A DNA stretch of 64,000 nucleotides, from contig NZ_MAIQ01000004.1 in NCBI RefSeq assembly GCF_001678845.1, positions 124,001 through 188,000 of the forward strand. The letters are read 5' to 3'. The DNA is from Christensenella intestinihominis. Its GTDB lineage: Bacteria > Bacillota > Clostridia > Christensenellales > Christensenellaceae. The notes below the pieces were generated by a model. That model saw only the letters and a list, made by a program, of their open reading frames with translations, was not told the DNA's origin and ran no database searches. Made by a program: the position numbers and the translations under genes. Positions 55,538-62,080 of the stretch are shown here, piece by piece. Each line of letters opens with the position of its first letter. Within the stretch, counting starts at the first letter, position 1.

Positions 55538-55576
55538 TTGACGCGTGCAATTATAATTGCTATAATTTAATTATAG
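55538..55576 (+). promoter_or_regulatory. Promoter and operator of the XRE gene
   Basis: TTGACG, 17 bases, TATAAT (55538-55566). The palindrome CTATAATTTAATTATAG (55560-55576) covers the -10, and AATTATAATT lies in the spacer. This arrangement fits autorepression by the XRE protein. Confidence 0.7.
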
Positions 55577-55658
55577 TTATTTCCGCTTGCTATGGCAAGT
55601 TAAATATACTGCTTCAAGCAAAGTGCAACCATAGATAACACGGGAGGAGAAAATCCAC

Positions 55659-56297
55659 ATGGAGGAAAGAAATACTTACAATATGCCGTTTCCGAAAAGG
55701 TTAAGATCATTGCTCGACGAGACGCACAGGAGCCAGCAGGAGGTTGCCGATTTTGTCGGCGTATCACGTCAGGCAGTAGCACAATGGAAAGACGGAAAGA
55801 CGATTCCCGATATGTATAATTTCAAGAAGGTTGCAGAGTATTTTAACGTACCGTATGAATATCTTTTGGGCGAGACAGATAGCAAGGTCAAAGATAATAT
55901 CGCGCTGGAATCTAAACTCGGCCTGTCGGATCAGGCAATAACAACACTGGAACACTTATCAAATATGCAGACAGAGGATAACTACATTGCCTTATCAAAA
56001 GTCGTTTCGCTCATGCTTGAAAATTACGATTTTGTTCGTGCACTGGAATTGATACAAAAAAGCATTTTTGAATACCACAATTACATGAAGCAGGAAGAGA
56101 ACATCGGTATGGATGATGTAACGGGAGCCGAACGCGACGAAAACGCAAAATTTACCGCTTTTGGTAAAGCAGTAATCGGAGCGGATGAAATGTCGGAATT
56201 CCATTTATATCGCGCATTGGAAAAATTGAATGGAATCATACGGAGTTTGCCGGAAGAACAGTATGAAAAATCAATCGGCCTCAAGAACAGAAAATAG
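55659..56297 (+). CDS. XRE-family transcriptional regulator
   Basis: 212 residues. N-terminal helix-turn-helix (FPKRLRSLLDETHRSQQEVADFVGVSRQAVAQWKDGKTIPD region, 11-51) and a helical C-terminal domain (about 85-210) of unknown function. GGAGGAG lies upstream. Divergent from the mob genes, so it may regulate transfer functions. Confidence 0.9.
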   Translation: MEERNTYNMPFPKRLRSLLDETHRSQQEVADFVGVSRQAVAQWKDGKTIPDMYNFKKVAEYFNVPYEYLLGETDSKVKDNIALESKLGLSDQAITTLEHLSNMQTEDNYIALSKVVSLMLENYDFVRALELIQKSIFEYHNYMKQEENIGMDDVTGAERDENAKFTAFGKAVIGADEMSEFHLYRALEKLNGIIRSLPEEQYEKSIGLKNRK

Positions 56298-56316
56298 TTT
56301 TCTCAATAACAATAAG

Positions 56317-56350
56317 GCGCATGGAAGATAAACCCATGCGCTCTATTTTT
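56317..56350 (+). terminator. Terminator after the XRE gene
   Basis: GCGCATGG and CCATGCGC with an 8-base loop, followed by CTCTATTTTT. Confidence 0.7.
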
Positions 56351-56361
56351 ATAATTTTGGA

Positions 56362-56592
56362 TTATCCCTTTTTAGGTGGTATGAATTCCAAAAGATCACC
56401 AATGCTACATTCCAACACCGTACAAATTCTTGCCAGCACGTCAATGTCCAATCTCGTAATCTCATTATTGCAATAATGATTGATTTGTGAGCGCTGCATC
56501 TCCGCTCTATGGCTAAGTTTATTTTTGCTGAGTCCTGCATTTTCAATTAGTTCATCTAATTTTATGCGGATCGTCCCGTATTCTTCCCTCAT
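56362..56592 (-). CDS. Small XRE-type DNA-binding protein
   Basis: 76 residues, a bare helix-turn-helix of the Cro/cI group: IRIKLDELIENAGLSKNKLSHRAEMQRSQINHYCNNEITRLDIDVLARICTVL region, ending with LLEFIPPKKG. GGAGTG precedes ATG 56592. It faces the SLOG-like gene across 150 bases and could control it. Confidence 0.88.
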   Translation of the reverse strand: MREEYGTIRIKLDELIENAGLSKNKLSHRAEMQRSQINHYCNNEITRLDIDVLARICTVLECSIGDLLEFIPPKKG

Positions 56593-56744
56593 CGTAACAC
56601 TCCTATCAAAATTGATTTATCAGATTTGGTTTATCTTGTTTGATATTTCAAGTTTATGACAGCATATATGAGTTTATAAGTTCTAATAAGTCTTGTCAGA
56701 TTAGTTACACATACCTGATGTGACAAAAGGGGGAATTTTATAAA

Positions 56745-57194
56745 ATGTGTTTGACTTGTGCGGTCATTGGTGATCACGAAAACATATCGCCTTTACTGGG
56801 AAACGAAATAGGAAGTATTCATCTCAAACAGCAGTTAGAGGCCATTTTTAATATGCTATATCAATGTGATTATAAGAAATTTATGATCGGCGGGAGTAAC
56901 AGATTTGATATGCTGGCTTCCCAAGGCATTTTAGATTTACGAAAAAAACATAGAGGTATACAACTTTGCTGCCTCTTATCTCAATATAATGATTTACAGG
57001 ATTCCGATTATGAAAACGCGAGAAACAGAGACATGATAAGCTCTAGTCAAATTTTGCTTGCAGTGTGTAATCCGACCAATTTAGTCAGCAGTACAATGCA
57101 GGCAGTAAATTTTGCGCGAGACAAGCACCGTGATGTGATCCTCCTTCATACGGGCGATATGGAGTTTCATATCGAAAGCAACCTCATTTACTGA
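56745..57194 (+). CDS. SLOG-superfamily (DUF1273/YpsA-like) protein
   Basis: 149 residues. CAVIGDHENI at the N-terminus, KFMIGGSNRFDMLASQGILDLRKKHRGIQL in the middle and SSSQILLAVCNP near the end follow the Rossmann-like pattern of SLOG/YpsA proteins, which bind nucleotides or nucleotide-derived ligands. The usual glycine-rich loop is reduced to GGSN. AAAGGGGG upstream. SLOG domains occur in several anti-phage systems; here the gene is a single small unit on the element. Confidence 0.65.
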   Translation: MCLTCAVIGDHENISPLLGNEIGSIHLKQQLEAIFNMLYQCDYKKFMIGGSNRFDMLASQGILDLRKKHRGIQLCCLLSQYNDLQDSDYENARNRDMISSSQILLAVCNPTNLVSSTMQAVNFARDKHRDVILLHTGDMEFHIESNLIY

Positions 57195-57217
57195 TTGCTC
57201 TTATGGTGGAGGTATAA

Positions 57218-57267
57218 CACACTACACTTTGCTTCGCAAAGTCGTGTGCCAAAGGGAAACCCTTTGG
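57218..57267 (+). repeat. Two tandem hairpins
   Basis: First: CACAC...ACTTTGC-TTC-GCAAAGT...GTGTG (57218-57248). Second, starting at the next base: CCAAAGGG-AAA-CCCTTTGG (57249-57267). No long T run follows, so they are not simple terminators. They lie between the SLOG-like gene and the XRE-recombinase pair. Confidence 0.75.
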
Positions 57268-57425
57268 AATCCTTTTTAGCCCATTATGTATTAACATTTC
57301 ATTATTTTCACCAGCATATTTGCGGTTATTTAATTACTATTATTCGTCAAATTATATGCTATATATTGGTTGAATATTATGCTTATTGTTGGTATAATTA
57401 GATTAACCTATTGGAGGGCTTTTAT

Positions 57426-57782
57426 ATGCAAATAGTGGGAGAACGGTTAAGAAATTTAAGGGAGAGTGTAAAGCTATCACAAGTCAGAATGGCGGCGATT
57501 TTAGGAATGAAACAATCGAGTATCAACCGCTATGAATTGGGGCTATCTTCACCAACCCTTGAAACGCTTTTAAAATATGCCGATTATTTTGACGTGTCGC
57601 TTGATTACATTTTTGGACGTACTGACAAACCACAGGGAAAACTATTTCAATATCAGCCTAAAATCTCCGAAAACAGTGTGGAAATGAAACAGTTCGTGGA
57701 AATGTGCTTTGACCCTGCATCCCCAATGAACGAGCGATTAAAACAAACGCTTATTGAAATGCTTAGTGAGGTAAAGAAATGA
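57426..57782 (+). CDS. XRE-family regulator coupled to the recombinase
   Basis: 118 residues. Helix-turn-helix IVGERLRNLRESVKLSQVRMAAILGMKQSSINRYELGLSSP region (2-42) and a short C-terminal helical part. GGAGG at 57412-57416 supports ATG 57426. Its stop overlaps the recombinase start (ATGA), so expression of the two is coupled; it probably controls excision. Confidence 0.9.
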   Translation: MQIVGERLRNLRESVKLSQVRMAAILGMKQSSINRYELGLSSPTLETLLKYADYFDVSLDYIFGRTDKPQGKLFQYQPKISENSVEMKQFVEMCFDPASPMNERLKQTLIEMLSEVKK

Positions 57783-59434
57783 ATGGTGTAATCTATGCCC
57801 GCTATTCCTCGGATAACCAACGCGAAGAATCTATTGAAGGCCAAATTCGGGAATGTATGGAATTTGCTACGCATAAAGGCATCACGATTCTAGGCTCGTA
57901 TATTGATCGGGCATTATCCGCCCGGACAGATAACCGCCCGGAATTCCAGCGCATGATAAAGGACAGCGCAAAGGGCCTTTTTGATGTTGTTCTCGTTTGG
58001 AAATTAGATCGTTTTGCCCGCGACCGTTATGATTCCGCGCACTACAAAATGATACTTCGTAAAAATGGAGCTAAAGTTGTTTCCGCCAAAGAAAACATTT
58101 CCGAGGGGCCGGAAGGAATCATATTAGAATCAATGCTGGAGGGATACGCAGAATATTACTCTGCCGAACTTTCTGAAAAGATATTGCGAGGCTTAAAAGA
58201 AAATGCTTTGAAATGCAAATATAACGGCGGCGGAATGTGTATCGGTTATAAGGCCAACGAACAACAGCAGTTTGAGATCGACGAAGAAAAAGCGCCGATC
58301 ATACGCGAGGTATTTGTTCGCTATGCGGAGGGCGAAACCGTCCGGGAAATATGCAAAGATTTGAACGACAGAGGCTTGAAAAACAACAAGGGAATTCCCT
58401 TTAAGGAAAATGCCTTAAGCTGGATGCTGCGAAACGAACGATACAAAGGTGTATATTCGCATGGCGAGGTGAAAATTGAGGGAGGTATTCCCGCTATCGT
58501 ATCCCCGGAATTGTTTGCCCGTGTGCAGGAACGTACGGAAAAGAACAAGAAAGCGCCCGCGCGGGAAAAAGCTAAAGTAAATTATCTGCTTACAACGAAA
58601 CTGTTTTGCGGGAAATGCGGGGCGTATATGGTTGGCGAAAGTGGTACAAGCAGGAATGGCAATACTCATTACTATTACAAGTGCTCGAATGTCAAACGGC
58701 GCAAAGTGTGTGATAAAAAATCCGTTAAAAAAGAATGGATTGAGGATTTTGTCGTTCTATTCACCATGAAGCACGCTTTGGCTGATCGTACCATTGACAG
58801 AATTTCAAACGATATTGTGGACTTGCAAAGTCGGGAGAATTTATTACTGCCCTCCTTCCGCCAACAATTAGAGGCCACGCAAAAAGGCATTGATAATATG
58901 CTGAATGCAATACAGCAAGGAGTTTTAACAAGCTCCACGAAAGAACGACTTGAAGAACTGGAAGCAACACGGGAAGAATTGAACCTAAGTATCTTGCAGG
59001 CAGAATTAGAAAAGCCGTTGCTCGACAAAGAAAAGATTGTCTTTTGGATGAGCCGTTTTAAGAGCGGCGATATCAATAGCCCGGCTTTTCGTCAGCGGTT
59101 GATTGATAGTTTCGTAAATTCTGTTTACCTGTATGACGATAAGGTCGTATTCACTTACAATTTCAAGGACGGGACGCAAACCGTTACGCTTGCAGAAATA
59201 CAAGCAATCCTCGAACAAAATAGCGGTTCGGATTTGATTGGATGTGCTCCACCAAATACCCAAAACACCCGCTTAAATAGCGGGTGTTCTTTTTCTCATA
59301 CACGATTTTTACACGTTTTTACAACAAACCCACTCCGCTTCGCTTTGTTGGGCTTTGCCGGGGCCCCTTTTGGTATTTGGCCCGCATTGATTTTATCGGT
59401 CCTATCCGAACGGCGTCTTTTATCCCGAAATTAA
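57779..59434 (+). CDS. Large serine recombinase (integrase) with host-derived tail
   Basis: 551 residues in the integrated state. Resolvase domain (VIYARYSSDNQREESIEGQI with the catalytic Ser near residue 10; VLVWKLDRFARDRYDSAHYK), recombinase domain (about 165-270), zinc ribbon CGKCGAYMVGESG ... CSNVKRRKVC, then a coiled coil (about 345-420). The attachment repeat lies at codons 490-493 (GCAPPN), so residues from about 493 onward come from chromosomal DNA and read through the tRNA terminator into the acyltransferase 3' end. In the circular form the frame would instead continue into NPNPIPIGEGFGF and stop at 50014. Confidence 0.93.
   Translation: MNGVIYARYSSDNQREESIEGQIRECMEFATHKGITILGSYIDRALSARTDNRPEFQRMIKDSAKGLFDVVLVWKLDRFARDRYDSAHYKMILRKNGAKVVSAKENISEGPEGIILESMLEGYAEYYSAELSEKILRGLKENALKCKYNGGGMCIGYKANEQQQFEIDEEKAPIIREVFVRYAEGETVREICKDLNDRGLKNNKGIPFKENALSWMLRNERYKGVYSHGEVKIEGGIPAIVSPELFARVQERTEKNKKAPAREKAKVNYLLTTKLFCGKCGAYMVGESGTSRNGNTHYYYKCSNVKRRKVCDKKSVKKEWIEDFVVLFTMKHALADRTIDRISNDIVDLQSRENLLLPSFRQQLEATQKGIDNMLNAIQQGVLTSSTKERLEELEATREELNLSILQAELEKPLLDKEKIVFWMSRFKSGDINSPAFRQRLIDSFVNSVYLYDDKVVFTYNFKDGTQTVTLAEIQAILEQNSGSDLIGCAPPNTQNTRLNSGCSFSHTRFLHVFTTNPLRFALLGFAGAPFGIWPALILSVLSERRLLSRN
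59247..59256. repeat. Attachment-site repeat, right side
   Basis: CTCCACCAAA inside the recombinase reading frame, identical to the tRNA-Val 3' end at 49932-49941. Confidence 0.7.
59264..59295 (+). terminator. Probable original tRNA-Val terminator
   Basis: AACACCCGC-TTAAATA-GCGGGTGTT-CTTTTTC, eight bases outside the right attachment repeat. Excision would put it just after the tRNA. Confidence 0.8.
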
Positions 59435-60550
59435 CGGGACAAAAAAGGCGAAGACAAACAATGCACATACAATAATTATTACGGGAAACGCATTTTTCCG
59501 TTTGTCATTGAGCCATTTCAAAAGCGCCGACAATATGGCGGTGGCACCGAAGAACAAGGCAAACGCCGCTGCCGGTTCCATATCCGGCGCCCATAGCTGC
59601 AGGGCGCTCATGACCGGCCAATGCAGTAAATACAGGTACAGGCTGAGCGAACCGAGGTAGGTAAGGAGCTTCCTGCCGTGCGCGTTCAGAAATTTGGAAA
59701 CAGGGGTTTGGTTTGTAAACCCGAAAACGATCAAAAGGGCAAACACGAGAATGAAGAACAGGCTGTCGGCATCGTCCGCGGCGTCCGGAATGAAAAACAA
59801 ACCCACCAGGCCTGCATAACAAACGATTTCTACCAGCGCCGCTGTTTTTTTCCGCTGGAGCGGATGTTCTTTCAGGCGGGCATAGCCGACATAGCATAAA
59901 CTTCCGGCACAGGTTCCGGCCAATCCCCGCAGAACAGCGGACATGACGACGCCCATGTATTCATTCCCAACATTCATGGTGCCAAACGTTTGCATAATAT
60001 AGGAATAAACAAATATAATGACCAATGGGCAAACGAGCGCCAAATACCATTTTTTCAGATACTTCGCGAGAGGATACGCAATTAGCAGCGACAGCAGCAT
60101 GGCTGACAAATACCATGCCTGGCCTAGGAGATAATCCGAATTAAACTGCGGATTGGGAATAAAGCCCGCCGTTTGCAGCAAAAGCGCCTCCCACTTGAAA
60201 TGGAACAGGCTTCCCACCGCTTCGGAAGGGGAACCAATATGGTTCATAAATACGAAAAGGACGAATTGCAGTGCAAACGCGATGATAAATACGGGATAAA
60301 ACGAGACTGCCTTATGGAACACATATGCTGCCGGATTCATTGAATCGGTGCGCTCGGCAATGTGCTTCATCATAAAAAAGCCGGAGAGCAGGAAGAAAAA
60401 TTCCACAAAAATATAGGCGAACGGCACCATGCCGTTACCGTCGACATAGATCGTGAAGAAATGATACAGCATGACAACGAAGGCCGCGATAAACCGGATC
60501 AGTTCAATCGAGGTCGCCCTTTTTGTACTTTGCACCGCAAAATCCTCCAT
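59420..60550 (-). CDS. Acyltransferase-3 family membrane protein
   Basis: 376 residues with about ten membrane helices. IELIRFIAAFVVMLYHFF (N-terminal His of the family), FVEFFFLLSGFFMMKH and a C-terminal YLYLLHWPVMSALQ are typical of acyltransferase 3 (OafA-like) proteins that acylate cell-surface sugars or exported molecules. It overlaps the recombinase frame tail by 15 bases, end to end, which is a result of the element insertion. Confidence 0.88.
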   Translation of the reverse strand: MEDFAVQSTKRATSIELIRFIAAFVVMLYHFFTIYVDGNGMVPFAYIFVEFFFLLSGFFMMKHIAERTDSMNPAAYVFHKAVSFYPVFIIAFALQFVLFVFMNHIGSPSEAVGSLFHFKWEALLLQTAGFIPNPQFNSDYLLGQAWYLSAMLLSLLIAYPLAKYLKKWYLALVCPLVIIFVYSYIMQTFGTMNVGNEYMGVVMSAVLRGLAGTCAGSLCYVGYARLKEHPLQRKKTAALVEIVCYAGLVGLFFIPDAADDADSLFFILVFALLIVFGFTNQTPVSKFLNAHGRKLLTYLGSLSLYLYLLHWPVMSALQLWAPDMEPAAAFALFFGATAILSALLKWLNDKRKNAFPVIIIVCALFVFAFFVPLISG

Positions 60551-60734
60551 ATTATTTATGGAAAAACGATGAATTAATGATATCTTCTTTGGTATGTATT
60601 TTATTGTAACAGCTTATATGCCGCACAGTCAATACGGATGGCATACAAGGTGCGAAAACGGCATATAATTCGCGGGGAATTTGCATCTGCATTTTTTTAA
60701 AGCATGCTTATTGCATCCATGCTATAATTGAGCC

Positions 60735-61925
60735 ATGAAAAGGAACATGACCATAGCCATTTTTGCAATAATATTTCTGCTTTTTATAACATCCGGATGC
60801 ACAGTGAACGCTCCCGCGCCGCTTTCGCCCACGCCGCAAATAAGCAGCGCTGCGGATAAGGAGGCCAACCGGTCGAATTCTGCGAACGAAAAAGCAGAAG
60901 GCGTGCAATGGGCTGTTTACCTGTATCTCTGCGGCGGTGATCTGGAAACGTTTAACCGGCGCGCCAGCAATAACCTCCAGGAACTGATATCCTGCCGGTT
61001 TGATGAAAATGTACACATTGTCATACAGACAGGCGGTGCAAACAGATGGCATACAGACGGCATTGATTCGGAAAAATCCCAAAGATGGGAGGTTTCGCAT
61101 GGAAATCTCAAGCTAATTGAAGAAGGCAAGCTGAAAAATATGGGCAGTAAAGGCACCTTTCGTGATTTCCTTGAATATTGCACCAAAAATTATCCCGCTG
61201 AAAAAACCGCGCTTATTTTCTGGGGACACGGCGGTGCTTACGGGATTTGCGCGGATGAACAGTTTTCGGACGACTGGCTGGACCTCGCCGAAATTAACGC
61301 CGCGCTGGGCGAGCTTGATTTGGGACGAAAGCTGGATATTGTCGGCTTTGACTCCTGCAGCATGGCGACAGTCGAGGCTGCAAATGCGGTCTGCGACTTT
61401 GCCGATTATATGATCGCCTCACAGTTGGAAGAACCGGAAACAGGCTGGAATTACAGCCGGATAGGAGATGTGCTTGCCGCATCCGAAACACCGGAGGAGT
61501 TCTGCCGGCTGTTGTGCAGCGATTATATTCAAAAGGCCACGGAAAACGGCAAAGCGGCCGCCGTCAGCATGATAGATTTATCCCGGATTCCCAACCTTTG
61601 TAAAGAACTTGATACCGCAATCGCGACACTTGACGTGGATAAACAGGCGGCCTTTTTTGATGCGCTGGCGCAAGCCGACGCGCAGTACGACAAGCGTTCC
61701 ATACGTATGATAGATTTTGCTGATTTTCTGTCAGCTGTTCCCAGCGAAACGCACACAGGCCAAATAATGAAATTGTTGCAAAACGCTGTTGTTCTTAATA
61801 TGAACAATGATAAAAAGTTAAGCGGCCTTTCAATATGCTTTGCAAAAGAATACGACGGCGCATTTTTTAAATGGTACCGATCACTTTCTCCATCAAAGGC
61901 ATACTATGAGCTTTTGCAAAGCTGA
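60735..61925 (+). CDS. Clostripain-family (peptidase C11) lipoprotein
   Basis: 396 residues. Lipobox L-F-I-T-S-G-C (Cys22). The C11 domain has YLYLCGGDLE, catalytic His in LIFWGHGGAYG and catalytic Cys in VGFDSCSMATVEAAN. C11 proteases cut after Arg or Lys. It should be anchored outside the cell. TATAAT at 60723-60728 ends only six bases before the ATG, and no Shine-Dalgarno is visible, so the transcript may be leaderless or nearly so. Confidence 0.9.
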   Translation: MKRNMTIAIFAIIFLLFITSGCTVNAPAPLSPTPQISSAADKEANRSNSANEKAEGVQWAVYLYLCGGDLETFNRRASNNLQELISCRFDENVHIVIQTGGANRWHTDGIDSEKSQRWEVSHGNLKLIEEGKLKNMGSKGTFRDFLEYCTKNYPAEKTALIFWGHGGAYGICADEQFSDDWLDLAEINAALGELDLGRKLDIVGFDSCSMATVEAANAVCDFADYMIASQLEEPETGWNYSRIGDVLAASETPEEFCRLLCSDYIQKATENGKAAAVSMIDLSRIPNLCKELDTAIATLDVDKQAAFFDALAQADAQYDKRSIRMIDFADFLSAVPSETHTGQIMKLLQNAVVLNMNNDKKLSGLSICFAKEYDGAFFKWYRSLSPSKAYYELLQS

Positions 61926-62000
61926 ACAGTATATTTCTTCTCCCGTACTTAAGATATTGGCTCTTCATGTCGCGCCGCATCCATTTCTTTGAAAACAAAT

Positions 62001-62037
62001 AAAAGCCCCGGTCATATTTTGGGAACCGGGACTTTTA
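62001..62037. terminator. Bidirectional terminator
   Basis: AAAAGCCCCGGT and AACCGGGACTTTT between the convergent C11 protease gene and the gene at the right edge. Confidence 0.75.
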
Positions 62038-62080
62038 TCTGTTACATTTTTATACCTGCCCAAGGCCTGTCAATCTCTCC

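Larger units (their letters stand above)
49932..59256. mobile_element. Integrative mobilizable element in the tRNA-Val 3' end
   Basis: About 9.3 kb between the two copies of CTCCACCAAA. It is much richer in AT than the flanks. Contents in order: cargo gene with SEC-C and PD-(D/E)xK motifs, small protein, MobV relaxase, candidate oriT, Cys-rich VLP protein, XRE regulator, small XRE protein, SLOG-like protein, XRE regulator, serine recombinase. It has a relaxase but no type IV secretion genes, so it can be mobilised but not conjugate alone. A tRNA-style terminator lies just outside the right end (59264-59295), which fits the original tRNA downstream sequence. Confidence 0.8.

Noticed and set aside
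57195-57401. 68-codon ORF after the SLOG-like gene
   Set aside because: Starts right after the SLOG stop without a ribosome binding site and reads through the tandem hairpins.
59257-59434. Recombinase residues after about 493 as a genuine domain
   Set aside because: They derive from chromosomal flank and a terminator, and run into the end of the acyltransferase gene; not conserved-looking sequence.
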